Below, piece after piece: positions 15,451-24,549 of a DNA stretch of 53,502 bases. Position numbers and translations under genes: made by a program. Position 1 is the stretch's first letter. Each line of letters starts with the position of its first letter. Source of the DNA: a virus; the IMG/VR virus record IMGVR_UViG_3300029811_000124, positions 1-53,502 of that record. One strand, 5' to 3'. Under the pieces are notes generated by a model. The model was not told where the DNA came from. It worked only from the letters and a program-made list of their open reading frames with translations, and did not search any database.

Positions 15451-16185
15451 CTAAATACTTCTATTATTCTGTAAAGAAAATAATCTAATTTTTTCCCACA
15501 ATAGTTCCGTTGAAATAACATCTTCCACATTGTGATCCAAAACATGTTTAAGAGCTTTTTTATCTCCTTTAGCTGCATTATACCAAGATTGAAAATCAAA
15601 TTTATGTCCTTTAGCTTCAATACCAAAAAAATTACAAGCATTAAATAAACTTCTAGATTTTAAAGAAAATTTAGTTTTTAATAGAAAATATGTATCCGTA
15701 TGATAAATTTCCTTATATACAGGAAAATCCATTCCATAATAAACTGCTCTAGTTCTTAGAAAAGGAAGATCAAAAAAAGTAGAATAATGTCCTATAACTC
15801 TAGTATATTTTCTCAAGTCTTTAATTAAATCAACCATTAATCTCTTATCATTGTCCTTTGATAACATACATTCTTTAGGAGTTATAGAATTTGTATGTAC
15901 TTTTCCATTTAAATCCTTAATACAATAAGTCATCATAAATCCCATATCAGCTTTAAAGTTAAAAGTAAAAGTTTCTATATCAAGAAATCCTATCCTTTCT
16001 TTTATAACTAATTTTCTTCCTTTAGATGTTGTAAGTACTGCTTCCTCTTTATAAGCACAATTTGGATGTGTTAAAAAATTGTGTCCATGCTTACAAGTCA
16101 TTCTAGATAATTTTAATATATCCTCCTTCTTCATCTTAGATATTAAACGGTATGTAGCTAAACTGCCTTTTTTATTTTTTTTCAT
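15451..16185 (-). CDS. DnaQ-like (RNase H-fold) 3'-5' exonuclease
   Basis: Exonuclease motifs in order: RIGFLDIETFTF (Exo I), VIGHYSTFFDLPFLRTRA (Exo II) and HNVEDVISTELLW (Exo III D). The central FDFQSWY and LDHNVEDV layout matches YprB/RNase_H_2-type proteins. An N-terminal HGH/C segment (CKHGHNFLTHPNC) may bind metal. A proofreading or nucleic-acid processing role is inferred. Good AAGGAGAATAA site. Confidence 0.78.
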   Translation of the reverse strand: MKKNKKGSLATYRLISKMKKEDILKLSRMTCKHGHNFLTHPNCAYKEEAVLTTSKGRKLVIKERIGFLDIETFTFNFKADMGFMMTYCIKDLNGKVHTNSITPKECMLSKDNDKRLMVDLIKDLRKYTRVIGHYSTFFDLPFLRTRAVYYGMDFPVYKEIYHTDTYFLLKTKFSLKSRSLFNACNFFGIEAKGHKFDFQSWYNAAKGDKKALKHVLDHNVEDVISTELLWEKIRLFSLQNNRSI

Positions 16186-16412
16186 TTATTCTCCTTACCA
16201 TTAATATATTTTGTAGATTTTTCACCAAAATAGAAAGCTAATAAAGCTACATCAATAGTCTTTAACAATTCAGGAACCTTTAAACCTACTATTATTAAGT
16301 AAGATGTAGTTCCAAAGAACAGTATAGTGAATACTGTTCTAGGTTTTATTAAAGTTAATATAGCTTTATTAGTATCTAAAATCACTTTTCCTATGATTTC
16401 ACCTACATTCAT
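16182..16412 (-). CDS. Small membrane protein, possible holin
   Basis: 76 residues with two hydrophobic segments (VFTILFFGTTSYLIIVGL and VALLAFYFGE) and a charged tail. The topology fits holin-like phage proteins, though no lysin is adjacent. ATGA overlap with the exonuclease start. Confidence 0.55.
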   Translation of the reverse strand: MNVGEIIGKVILDTNKAILTLIKPRTVFTILFFGTTSYLIIVGLKVPELLKTIDVALLAFYFGEKSTKYINGKENK

Positions 16413-16413
16413 A

Positions 16414-16686
16414 TTACGCTTTTCCGTTTTTCACCAATTGATAAATAACTTCAATAGATAGATTTAATATACTATCAGATATATTAATTCCTTTAGATTG
16501 AATATAATCAGTAATCTTTTGAAACACTTGTTTCTTTGCTTCTTCATTTTCTAAATCTGTACCTTGTACTTCTTTAATAATTGTCACTAATTCATCATAA
16601 ATAGGTGAAATATAAACTTTTACAAAGTTAAATACCCATCTAATCTTACGATATACTGAACTAAAAAATTCAAATATTTTCCACAT
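16414..16686 (-). CDS. Small amphipathic protein, 90 aa
   Basis: ATG 16686 has GGAGGAATGATT upstream; the frame is open to 16737. The N-terminus WKIFEFFSSVYRKIRWVFNFV is amphipathic and may bind membrane; the rest is helical. Possibly works with the adjacent membrane protein. No family recognised. Confidence 0.55.
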   Translation of the reverse strand: MWKIFEFFSSVYRKIRWVFNFVKVYISPIYDELVTIIKEVQGTDLENEEAKKQVFQKITDYIQSKGINISDSILNLSIEVIYQLVKNGKA

Positions 16687-16709
16687 AATCATTCCTCCTT
16701 TTAAATATT

Positions 16710-18218
16710 TTATAATGTACAGGATTCGTCTGAACATTTTTGTCTTGCCGGTTTTTTTCTTACTAATACTCCATCTTTACTTCCATCACGAAAAATAGTA
16801 ATACCTTTACATCCATTTTTCCAGGCTTGCATATAAATATTTTTAACATCTTCTACACTAGCTGAATTTGGTAGATTAATAGTTTTACTAATACTACCAT
16901 CTAACCATTCCTGCCATTTGGCTTGAACCTTTAAATGCCATTCAGGACTAATTTCGTGAGCTGTTCTAACATATTTAGATTTATATAACTCTCTAGTTTC
17001 TCTGATAATGCCAACTGTTAAATGTCTTTCAAAGTCTATATCAAATATAGGTTCTATACCACTACTACAATCTGCTAATAAAGATAAACTACCAGTTGGT
17101 GCTATTATTCTTTTCCAAAAACAATTCTTTGCCAATTTATCAGTAACTTCTTTATAAACTACTCCTATTTGATCTATAAAATCTAAACATTCTTGACTAT
17201 CATATTTAATACCTAATTTTATTAAACAATCAGCAAATCCCATTATACCTACCCCTATAGGGTCTAATTCTTTCATAGTTTTAGTAATTCGGGATAAGGG
17301 ATAATGCGACACTGCATTATTATTTCTTAATGCTCTAACTGCAACTTCCAAATATTTTTCAAATAAGTCAAAATCAAATTTATTATATCTTACTAATTTA
17401 CTAACATTAATACTTCCCAAACAACAAGCTCCATATTCCGGAAGTGGAACCTCCCCGCATGGATTAGTTGTTTTAATTTTTATTTTTGGAAAGTATATAT
17501 TATCTTTATTTATTCTGTTATAAAACAAAAATCCAGGATCTCCACTGTTCCAAGCACAAAAACACATTACATCAAATATAGTTTTAGCATTTAATATTGC
17601 ACAAGTTTTATTGTTATTGGGATTTTTTAACTCTATCTTATTATTTTTTTCTACATCCTGCATAAATTTATCACTAACCATAACAGATATATTAAAATTT
17701 GTTAAATCACCTTTTATTTTACTTTGAATGAAATTCATTATTTCTGCATGTTCAAAATTAAGTACACCCATTAAAGCTCCACGCCTAAACCCGCCTTGTT
17801 TAACTACTTCAGTAGCTGTATCAAATAATTTCATAAAAGATACAACACCACTACTTGTGCCCCCTGTTCCAAGAGTAGAATCTTTAGGTCTTAATTTGGA
17901 AAAATTAATTCCAACTCCTCCTCCTGACTTAAAAATAATTATCATATCTCTTAAAGCGTCACTAATACTTTCCATAGTATCTTCAATAGGTAATACAAAA
18001 CAAGCATGTAAATTGCCTTTTTTTGTTCCAGCATTTCTAATACAAGGAGAATTTGGCAAAAAAATTCCCTCATTCATAGCCACTCTTAATTTTTTCTCAA
18101 ATTTAGAATCTCCAAGAGATAAAGCATTAGCTACCCTTTTATAAACATCTTTAGCTTGTTCATTATCTCTACAATATCTCTGTTCGAGAAGATTTTTTGC
18201 ATTTCTACTAATTGACAT
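16710..18218 (-). CDS. nrdJ: Class II (adenosylcobalamin-dependent) ribonucleotide reductase
   Basis: The active-site signature TNPCGEVPLPEYGACCLGS places the radical Cys and its Asn/Glu partners at 252-256. HACFVLP (C73) supplies one redox Cys, and CSDESC at the C-terminus is the reducing pair. SGGGVG, GGFRRGA and APTGSLSLLADCSSGIEP are class II features. It makes dNTP precursors from ribonucleotides without a small subunit and needs B12. 502 residues, short for the family, as in phage versions. No extra domains. Confidence 0.93.
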   Translation of the reverse strand: MSISRNAKNLLEQRYCRDNEQAKDVYKRVANALSLGDSKFEKKLRVAMNEGIFLPNSPCIRNAGTKKGNLHACFVLPIEDTMESISDALRDMIIIFKSGGGVGINFSKLRPKDSTLGTGGTSSGVVSFMKLFDTATEVVKQGGFRRGALMGVLNFEHAEIMNFIQSKIKGDLTNFNISVMVSDKFMQDVEKNNKIELKNPNNNKTCAILNAKTIFDVMCFCAWNSGDPGFLFYNRINKDNIYFPKIKIKTTNPCGEVPLPEYGACCLGSINVSKLVRYNKFDFDLFEKYLEVAVRALRNNNAVSHYPLSRITKTMKELDPIGVGIMGFADCLIKLGIKYDSQECLDFIDQIGVVYKEVTDKLAKNCFWKRIIAPTGSLSLLADCSSGIEPIFDIDFERHLTVGIIRETRELYKSKYVRTAHEISPEWHLKVQAKWQEWLDGSISKTINLPNSASVEDVKNIYMQAWKNGCKGITIFRDGSKDGVLVRKKPARQKCSDESCTL

Positions 18219-18252
18219 TTTCCATTTCCTTTAATTTGTTTTTAAATATAGA

Positions 18253-18274
18253 GTTGCCCAATTTCTCAGGCAAC
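18253..18274 (-). terminator. Hairpin upstream of ribonucleotide reductase
   Basis: GTTGCC pairs with GGCAAC across a 10-base loop in the 72-base gap between the small protein at 18291 and the reductase start. On the minus strand it is followed by CTCTATATTT. It could be a weak terminator or a leader hairpin. Confidence 0.35.
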
Positions 18275-18290
18275 CCCAATATTTCTTTTA

Positions 18291-18527
18291 TTATCTACTT
18301 TCTTCCGTATCTCTACGATCTAAATCATCAGTTTTAGGTTCTTTTAATTCGATACCTTTAGCTTTTAAATCAATAGTTTGATTTGTTCTTACATTGTGCA
18401 ATAGCTTTAAATTTAAAGTTGACAATTTAACCAAAACTTTTAACAAACTTTCTACACTAGCGTCTTTATCACCTATAACTTTGTGAGCCATATTAATCTC
18501 TTCATGAATAGCTGTACTTGATAACAT
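18291..18527 (-). CDS. Small helical protein, 78 aa
   Basis: Strong GGGAGGAAAGTA site. Helical LLKVLVKLSTLNLKLLHNV core with a charged tail. One-base-level overlap with the gene upstream. No family recognised. Confidence 0.6.
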   Translation of the reverse strand: MLSSTAIHEEINMAHKVIGDKDASVESLLKVLVKLSTLNLKLLHNVRTNQTIDLKAKGIELKEPKTDDLDRRDTEESR

Positions 18528-18742
18528 TACTTTCCCTCCTTTTTTCCAAACTCAATATTAGTATCCTTCTTTAAAAACTTTTCACTTTCTTTTAATTCAT
18601 CATGATAAGTTTTCTCAATAAATCTAACTTCATAATCTTTATCTAAATTTAAAAGAAAATGCCCCAATTCGTCATTGTTTTCCAAGTAAGTTATAAAATT
18701 CAACTTACTTTTTCCATGTTGTAATTCTACCTTCCAACCCAT
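18527..18742 (-). CDS. Small protein, 71 aa
   Basis: GGAGGTATT ribosome site. MGWKVELQHGKSKLNFITYL suggests a beta-hairpin followed by charged helices. Lies between the polymerase and reductase genes. Function unknown. Confidence 0.6.
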   Translation of the reverse strand: MGWKVELQHGKSKLNFITYLENNDELGHFLLNLDKDYEVRFIEKTYHDELKESEKFLKKDTNIEFGKKEGK

Positions 18743-18760
18743 AATACCTCCTCTATCTTC

Positions 18761-20881
18761 TCAGAATAAACTAAGCTGATTTTCATCATGTAAATCTATT
18801 GTACTCCATTTTAAACTATCATAAATATTTTCAGCTTTATTAATAATATTCCTTCTAATAATCTCTTTCCAATTGACATCATCTTTATTAAAAACACTAT
18901 CTTTTTTTAATCCTATAACATCAATTATTTTACCATCATTATCATAACCCAACTTTTTGGTGAATATATACCAGAATAACTCTACATTTCTAACATCAAA
19001 TTTATCTCCAAATAGCTTTTTACTATTTTCTCTTGCTCTAACAAATATTGGTTTATAAAGGTATTCTTTGTCTTGAACTTTACAAGGAAACGCTACATCA
19101 ATTAACGGTAAAGTTTTTATTCTTTTCTTTTCATTTTTTATCCACTTTATAATTTCACTTTGAGATTCTTTGTTTAAAACTTTTTCTATTAATTCTCTTT
19201 GGAAGTAAGCCTCATATTTACTACTAGAAGCTCTTTTTACTTCTACTCCTTTTATTTCTGGCTCCTTTTTTCCTTCCACATAACCATAGTAATGGCACAT
19301 CCCGAGAAAAATAATTTTAGTGAAATATCCTTCATAGTCAAATTTTAAATCAATACAATTTTTACCATATTTTCTACCCCAATCCTGTATATATTTATTT
19401 AATTTAGCGGATAAATCTTCCTTTGAGTTATACAGTAAACTGTCAGTATCCCAAAAAATTACTTTATATCCATCTTCTTCTATTCTATCTTTACAATAGA
19501 TTAATAAATCTCTAACTAAAAAAGTAATAGATGATACAATATCATTATTATAAAGCCTAAAATACGGAGATCCGAATACGCCAAAAGCCGAATTTATAAT
19601 TCCTTTTACAGCATCATATTTGTTTTTTAAATCAGGATTTTCCTTTAATTCCTTCTTTAAATTGTTTTTTAACACTAATATTTTTTTAACCATACTAGGA
19701 AGTAAAGCGTTACTATTCTGTTTAAATTTAACTCCATTTATTTCTGTACCTTCTTTTCCTTCTTTTTTATTTATATTTGATTCATCAAGACAAAAATTTA
19801 TTATCATTGAAGGATATGCCGATCCAAGATCAACTTTTCCAACATCAAAAAACATACCATTTTCAGTAACTTCTCTTGTGGCTCCTTTAAATCCTAATTT
19901 TTTAACATCTTTCTTTTTATTTGGAAGGATTATATTCTTTAGCTTTGCTTCTTCTAAGAGCATTGATTCTATTATACGAGAATTCCATTTAAGATCTTCC
20001 CACTTGACCTTAGAGATTCTTCTTATTTCATCATAATAAGGAATAAGTTTATATCTATTCTCTAACTCTACCATCATACTTACATCATCATAATTTCTTA
20101 ATTTTATGTTTTCATTTAACATACTAAAATCAACATCTTTATATACTTTACCCTTACCTAAAAACTTTTCTCCAATATAATCTAAAGTATAACTTGCTTC
20201 TCTCATAAATACTTTACTAAATAATCCTGGACTTTTCTTATTTCCCGAATAATCCACTATACTGATTCCGGCAGGATAAAAAATATCTTTCCCTTCACCC
20301 ATTCTAACACTATTTATAGGACTTATTTTTTTAGCAAAATTTTTAATCCTATTATGGAGATAAGTATAATCAAAGCTTACATTCCAGCTAAACCAGATAT
20401 CCGGTTTAATATCTTGCAAATACTTTACAAATTCATTTAACAATGTTTCCTCATTAGAACACTCACCTAAATACCAAGTATTATACTTTTTAGTAAATGA
20501 ATCATAAGATGTAATACAAGATATTGGATATTTGGCTTGTTCCGGATGTGGGAAATCTTTACACAACACCTCAATATCTATAAATACATACTTAATTGGG
20601 CAAGGTTCTATTTTATCTACTTTATGTATAAGATAATTATTTACATATAAAATATCTGCACTATAACTATCTTCCGATCTAAATTTAGAAACATCTTTAG
20701 GTTCTGATACAAATATCTTTTTTAAAGGAACTCCATCATAACCTATATAACTACCTTTTTGGTCTGGCGCGTAGTAATGAGGGAAAAAGTCAGAATTCTT
20801 TCTTATAATTTGATTTCCTTTGTCGTCTCTGGAAAACAAATAAACTATTTTACCTTTTGAATGTATGTTAGTTAATCGCAT
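18761..20881 (-). CDS. Family B DNA polymerase with 3'-5' exonuclease
   Basis: 706 residues. Exo I FIDIEV (about 100-105), Exo II WFSWNVSFDYTYLH (163-176) and Exo III YDDVSMMVEL (264-273) give proofreading. Polymerase motif A is VDLGSAYPSMI (350-360), motif B KGIINSAFGVFG (426-437) and motif C FWDTDSLLYN (477-486). The protein ends ENQLSLF; QLSLF is the consensus bacterial beta-clamp-binding peptide. It would be the replicative polymerase working with the phage clamp and loader at 35.6-37.2 kb, or with the host clamp. The ribosome site is weak. Confidence 0.95.
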   Translation of the reverse strand: MRLTNIHSKGKIVYLFSRDDKGNQIIRKNSDFFPHYYAPDQKGSYIGYDGVPLKKIFVSEPKDVSKFRSEDSYSADILYVNNYLIHKVDKIEPCPIKYVFIDIEVLCKDFPHPEQAKYPISCITSYDSFTKKYNTWYLGECSNEETLLNEFVKYLQDIKPDIWFSWNVSFDYTYLHNRIKNFAKKISPINSVRMGEGKDIFYPAGISIVDYSGNKKSPGLFSKVFMREASYTLDYIGEKFLGKGKVYKDVDFSMLNENIKLRNYDDVSMMVELENRYKLIPYYDEIRRISKVKWEDLKWNSRIIESMLLEEAKLKNIILPNKKKDVKKLGFKGATREVTENGMFFDVGKVDLGSAYPSMIINFCLDESNINKKEGKEGTEINGVKFKQNSNALLPSMVKKILVLKNNLKKELKENPDLKNKYDAVKGIINSAFGVFGSPYFRLYNNDIVSSITFLVRDLLIYCKDRIEEDGYKVIFWDTDSLLYNSKEDLSAKLNKYIQDWGRKYGKNCIDLKFDYEGYFTKIIFLGMCHYYGYVEGKKEPEIKGVEVKRASSSKYEAYFQRELIEKVLNKESQSEIIKWIKNEKKRIKTLPLIDVAFPCKVQDKEYLYKPIFVRARENSKKLFGDKFDVRNVELFWYIFTKKLGYDNDGKIIDVIGLKKDSVFNKDDVNWKEIIRRNIINKAENIYDSLKWSTIDLHDENQLSLF

Positions 20882-20889
20882 ATTTTTAA

Positions 20890-21066
20890 TTATAGAGTTA
20901 GTTTTATATTAACGTTATATCCTACTGTCTTTCTATCTCCAATTTCGTAAATTTTAGATATATCTACATTACAATCCATTAGACTTTCTCCAGTAAGTTT
21001 AGATAAAAGTTTTGAAATTTTATTTTCTACTATTTCTCTTTCATTTATAATTTCTTTAATTGTCAT
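20890..21066 (-). CDS. Small protein, 58 aa
   Basis: MTIKEIINEREIVENKISKL helix followed by a beta-rich end (KIYEIGDRKTVGYNVNIKL). It fits the space just upstream of the polymerase start. No family recognised. Confidence 0.55.
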   Translation of the reverse strand: MTIKEIINEREIVENKISKLLSKLTGESLMDCNVDISKIYEIGDRKTVGYNVNIKLTL

Positions 21067-21080
21067 ATTTACCTCTAAAC

Positions 21081-21422
21081 TTACTCTGGTTTATTCTTCA
21101 TTATACTTTGTTGGAAATTAATCAACATTTTTCTAGCATCCAAAATCCTCTCAATTCCTTTATAGGAGGCTTCATTTTCAATCATTCTTTCTAAAGCTTC
21201 CTTTAATTCAATACTTCTAGAAGATAGTTTTAAATAAGCTTTATCCTCAGAAATACTATCCTTAATAGTATTCTCTTCATAAGCTTTGGCTAACGCTATT
21301 TTTAAAACTTTTACAGCCTTAGCGTAATCTTCTCTAGCTTTTAAATAATTATCTGCTAATCTACAATTATCTTTAGCCACTTCCCAGAGAGCCTTAGAAT
21401 CATCAAAGTCTATATTGTACAT
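21081..21422 (-). CDS. Helical phage protein, 113 aa
   Basis: Almost entirely helical (LADNYLKAREDYAKAVKVLKI... LKEALERMIENEASYKGIERIL). Located among replication genes. AAGGAGAATAA site. No specific family assigned. Confidence 0.6.
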   Translation of the reverse strand: MYNIDFDDSKALWEVAKDNCRLADNYLKAREDYAKAVKVLKIALAKAYEENTIKDSISEDKAYLKLSSRSIELKEALERMIENEASYKGIERILDARKMLINFQQSIMKNKPE

Positions 21423-21424
21423 AT

Positions 21425-21802
21425 TTATTCTCCTTTTTTCCTTTCACTCATACATTTTTTACACAACGATGAGATCCATCCTTTGGATTGTGTAACTTCA
21501 TCTTTAGAGCCACATACTTCACAAGTTTTATAAGATTCTTCTTCGGCTTTATCAATTAAATCTTCTATTTCATCATTACTGTAATAACAATATACCCTCA
21601 ATCCACCGTATTTTTCTTTGGTTTGTACAACTTTGAAATCTTTTAACTTTTCTTTTTTAACTATCTTGTTTATATCTGAAAATAATTTTTCAAGTAATGG
21701 AATCCATCCGTTTCCACATTCAAATCCAAAAACCATTAGCCCTTCTTGCAAGTTGGTAGGTTTCAGAAAATCATATTTATCTTGTAGTTCTTTTCTATTC
21801 AT
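21425..21802 (-). CDS. Zinc-ribbon protein, 125 aa
   Basis: QTKEKYGGLRVYCYYS followed by a helix and CEVCGSKDE ... CKKCMSERK gives a conserved zinc-ribbon protein type seen in phages and bacteria (GW..LL, KEKFGGLR, CxxCG pattern). Role unknown. Confidence 0.65.
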   Translation of the reverse strand: MNRKELQDKYDFLKPTNLQEGLMVFGFECGNGWIPLLEKLFSDINKIVKKEKLKDFKVVQTKEKYGGLRVYCYYSNDEIEDLIDKAEEESYKTCEVCGSKDEVTQSKGWISSLCKKCMSERKKGE

Positions 21803-21924
21803 ACTGCCTTCGGATTACAACCATTACAGAGCCAAACTAATTTATCATTTGCTCTCTCATTAAAAAATACCCACTTACCTTCCTTCTCTTTTTTACAACA
21901 AAAACATATATGTTTTTCAGGCAT
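21799..21924 (-). CDS. Tiny zinc-finger protein, 41 aa
   Basis: MPEKHICFCCKKEKEGKWVF with CNGC near the end: two CxxC pairs for a single zinc. ATGA overlap with the next gene and eight-base overlap with the dCMP deaminase, consistent with coupled translation. Confidence 0.65.
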   Translation of the reverse strand: MPEKHICFCCKKEKEGKWVFFNERANDKLVWLCNGCNPKAV

Positions 21925-22453
21925 CTAATTCTCCTATATTATATTTACTAATCTCAATTCCACTTTCATTCAAGATTGTTTTAGAATAACTATCATATTC
22001 AGGACCTTCTAAATAAACTAATCTTTTTACTCCAGCATTAATAATTTCTATTGCACAATCCTTACATACTTGTCCACAGAAACAATATAGTGTAGTATCT
22101 TTTGTAGATATTCCATTTCTTGCCGCTTGAATTAAAGCGTTCCTTTCTCCATGTCCCGCTTGACAGAGATGTAATCCTTCACCAGATTTGTAACCTAAAA
22201 CTTTACGAGGACAACCATCTGGTATTGCCCCATCTATACTTTTTTCGTATACTTTTTCTTTATCTAAATTACAATAGAAATCCATTAATCTTTCATTACA
22301 GTGTTTAACTCCACGGCTTGGTCCATTATATCCTGTACTAACAATCGCCTTATCCTTAACTAATACTGCTCCAATTTTACGAGATAAACAAGATGAGTTT
22401 TTAGATACTTCTCTTGCGATACGGAGAAAATATAAATCAAACTTCTTACTCAT
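21917..22453 (-). CDS. dcd: Deoxycytidylate (dCMP) deaminase
   Basis: GHGERNALIQAA carries the zinc His and catalytic Glu; CFCGQVCKDCAIEII carries the two zinc cysteines. The N-terminus FLRIAREVSKNSSCLSRKIGAVLV and the inserted HCNERLMDFYC region (probable second zinc) are typical of phage and eukaryotic dCMP deaminases. It makes dUMP for dTTP synthesis. No thymidylate synthase is seen in this window. Confidence 0.92.
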   Translation of the reverse strand: MSKKFDLYFLRIAREVSKNSSCLSRKIGAVLVKDKAIVSTGYNGPSRGVKHCNERLMDFYCNLDKEKVYEKSIDGAIPDGCPRKVLGYKSGEGLHLCQAGHGERNALIQAARNGISTKDTTLYCFCGQVCKDCAIEIINAGVKRLVYLEGPEYDSYSKTILNESGIEISKYNIGELDA

Positions 22454-22650
22454 AACTCTCTTATTCTATTTTGTATTTCATCTCTAATTTTATCAAAAAT
22501 TTTAACAATTACTGTATCACAAACATTATCTATTCCACTACCAAGCATCTCCAAAAATCCTACTATATATGCTACTATAGCTATAGGAACTAAAACAAGA
22601 AATAGTAGAAAGTGTAGAAATCCTTTAAATATATGTTTTATGGTTTCCAT
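22450..22650 (-). CDS. Small membrane protein, 66 aa
   Basis: One long hydrophobic segment (GFLHFLLFLVLVPIAIVAYI) followed by an amphipathic helix. GGAGGAAAG site. Function unknown. Confidence 0.6.
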   Translation of the reverse strand: METIKHIFKGFLHFLLFLVLVPIAIVAYIVGFLEMLGSGIDNVCDTVIVKIFDKIRDEIQNRIREL

Positions 22651-22661
22651 TCTTTCCTCCT

Positions 22662-22763
22662 CTATAACAACAGTAAAATAACAAATGTTATTACAATTCC
22701 TATAACTAAAGCAGAAACTGTAGTACGTATAAGTCTAATCACTATTTTTCTTTCAATCTCCAT
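22662..22763 (-). CDS. Single-helix membrane peptide, 33 aa
   Basis: MEIERKIVIRLIRTTVSALV followed by IGIVITFVILLLL, one membrane helix with a basic cytoplasmic start, behind AAGGAGTAAG. One of few genes here ending in TAG. Function unknown. Confidence 0.55.
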   Translation of the reverse strand: MEIERKIVIRLIRTTVSALVIGIVITFVILLLL

Positions 22764-22764
22764 C

Positions 22765-23022
22765 TTACTCCTTATTTAACTTTAAAGATAATTCTTTCAC
22801 TTCTTTTTCAAATTCCGCAACTTGGTATCTCAAGTCAATATTTTGTTTTTCAAATTCACCTAACTCCAAACCAACTTTAGCTCTTTGGTCGTAGATTTTT
22901 CTAAGTATACTAGTTTGTTTTTTCAATTCGTTTAAATTCTTTTTTAAACTCTTATTCTGTGCTGACAATTCTGCCATTTTAACTTTCTCTTTACCATTTT
23001 TAGAATTAATTACTACTAACAT
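22765..23022 (-). CDS. Coiled-coil protein, 85 aa
   Basis: Heptads dominate (LSAQNKSLKKNLNELKKQ, FEKQNIDLRYQVAEFEKEV). Its start overlaps the RecA-like stop, suggesting co-expression with recombination genes. Confidence 0.6.
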   Translation of the reverse strand: MLVVINSKNGKEKVKMAELSAQNKSLKKNLNELKKQTSILRKIYDQRAKVGLELGEFEKQNIDLRYQVAEFEKEVKELSLKLNKE

Positions 23023-23903
23023 TATTTCTCCTTTTTTTCAAACCCTGACTCAAAATAATAAGGGAGATGTATTTTTGTCAATTCTGGTTTTGTACCAGGT
23101 GTTTGAGTTTTTTGAATAGTCAATACCATATTAAACCCAATAATTTCAACTACTTTTTTTCCATTAACCTCCTTCGTGGCTTTTGGAGCATCCACCTTTT
23201 GACCTCTTCTTGCGTGAAGAGTTAAAACAGAATTGTGTTTAAGTGCGGAGCCCCCTGTAAGTTGTTCTATTGCTATAAACCCTATACTTGTTCTAGTTTG
23301 TCCTATTAATAAGACTGCTGTATTGGCTCTAAATACTGAATCTCCAGCCATTCTAAAAAATTGCGATAACTTCCGGGCCAATAGAGCCATACTGTCGGAT
23401 TCCAGTGACTTTTCTCCCTTCTTATCTTCCTGCTCTGACTTTGGAGAAAGGCTATGAACCGAATCAAGAATAATCAAATCAACAAGTTTTTCTTTTGTTA
23501 ATTTTATTATAGAATCCAACGATTGTTCTGCTATAGGAAAACGACCTATAATCAATTTACTCAAATCAACACCAAATTGTTCAGCTCTTACAGAATCAAA
23601 AGGTTCTAATGCAATATAATATACCGTTTTACCTTCTCTTTGAGCTTGTGCTGTTAAATAATGAGCCATTGTAGATTTCCCACTTCCAGGACTTCCCCAT
23701 ATAACGGAGAAACGACCTCTAGCTATACCTCCTCCTAATATTTCATCAACTTTTGGTATACCAAAGGATATTTTCTCCCATTCCTTTTCAGAACTAGCAA
23801 AATGTACAGTATCTATACCATATTTCTTATTTATCTCTAGTAGGGATTTTTTTAAGAGAATTTGTTTACTAATTTTTTCTTCTTTTTTTTCTTTCTTTTT
23901 CAT
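23022..23903 (-). CDS. RecA/UvsX-like recombinase
   Basis: Walker A GSPGSGKS at 70-77 and Walker B LVDLIILDSVHSL; the L2/Q region reads VLLIGQTRTSIGFIAIEQLTGGSALKHNS, matching RecA GGxALKxxxS. About 293 residues. Catalyses strand exchange in repair and recombination-dependent replication. The C-terminal RecA domain is short, as in phage versions. Upstream is a resolvase-like nuclease. Confidence 0.92.
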   Translation of the reverse strand: MKKKEKKEEKISKQILLKKSLLEINKKYGIDTVHFASSEKEWEKISFGIPKVDEILGGGIARGRFSVIWGSPGSGKSTMAHYLTAQAQREGKTVYYIALEPFDSVRAEQFGVDLSKLIIGRFPIAEQSLDSIIKLTKEKLVDLIILDSVHSLSPKSEQEDKKGEKSLESDSMALLARKLSQFFRMAGDSVFRANTAVLLIGQTRTSIGFIAIEQLTGGSALKHNSVLTLHARRGQKVDAPKATKEVNGKKVVEIIGFNMVLTIQKTQTPGTKPELTKIHLPYYFESGFEKKEK

Positions 23904-24256
23904 ATCAATCTCTCCGAGTATAATCTTTTCATTATTCTACAAAATTCAATAAAATCAAGTAGAGCGAATTTATCTTTATTTTTATTTTCTAAAACATATA
24001 AAGGAATTTTTTTAGAATTTAAAGGAATTTCAGAACATAATTTATCCCAAGTATCTTTTTTTATTGTAATATTTTTAGTTGTTCGCTGTTTACATTCCAC
24101 ATAAAAATAAGGATTGTAAATATCTCCTAATCCATTACTAGCCCCCGAATTTTTACTAGGTCTAATTGTTTTATCCTGAAAAATAGAGCAAAAAGTTGCG
24201 GCTACAAATTCTTCCAAAGAAAAACCCTTTCTGTTACTCTTTTTATAGTTTCTCAT
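23900..24256 (-). CDS. PD-(D/E)xK nuclease, Holliday-junction-resolvase-like
   Basis: The core is GLGDIYNPYFYVECKQRTT: D ... E-x-K of the restriction-like nuclease fold, with an upstream Glu (FSLEEFVAATF). Size (118 aa) and position beside the RecA gene suit a phage junction resolvase, but other PDDEXK roles are possible. ATGA overlaps on both sides. Confidence 0.7.
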   Translation of the reverse strand: MRNYKKSNRKGFSLEEFVAATFCSIFQDKTIRPSKNSGASNGLGDIYNPYFYVECKQRTTKNITIKKDTWDKLCSEIPLNSKKIPLYVLENKNKDKFALLDFIEFCRIMKRLYSERLI

Positions 24257-24549
24257 TGTCCTAATTCGTTTATATTAACAAACCCATTTTCATCCGTCAT
24301 ATTTTCAATCATTGTTCTCAATTCATTGGACATTTCTCTTAATGTTTCCAAATCACCATGAGCGCCAATAAGACTTTTAGAATCATCAATTTCATCACAA
24401 TCTTCTCCACATTCGACACATTTACAATTTGGGTCTTTTTTAAATCCTATAAATCTAAACAAAAAACAACCATCTTTATGTGTTGCATTATATCTATATA
24501 CCATTTCTATAATATCCTTTAATTCAGATATTTTTTCTAATTGTTTCAT
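24253..24549 (-). CDS. Conserved paralogous protein, 98 aa
   Basis: The central IGAHGDLETLREMSNELRTMIENMTDENGFVNINE resembles the end of the protein at 28033-28284 (FGTKKHLRNLLNDLRDTIEDSSEDGFVNL), so the two are probably paralogs. This one also has CVEC and other cysteines. Function unknown. Confidence 0.65.
   Translation of the reverse strand: MKQLEKISELKDIIEMVYRYNATHKDGCFLFRFIGFKKDPNCKCVECGEDCDEIDDSKSLIGAHGDLETLREMSNELRTMIENMTDENGFVNINELGQ

Noticed and set aside
15393-15641. Minus-strand 82-codon frame
   Set aside because: Mostly inside the exonuclease gene in another frame with a hydrophobic, non-family-like product.
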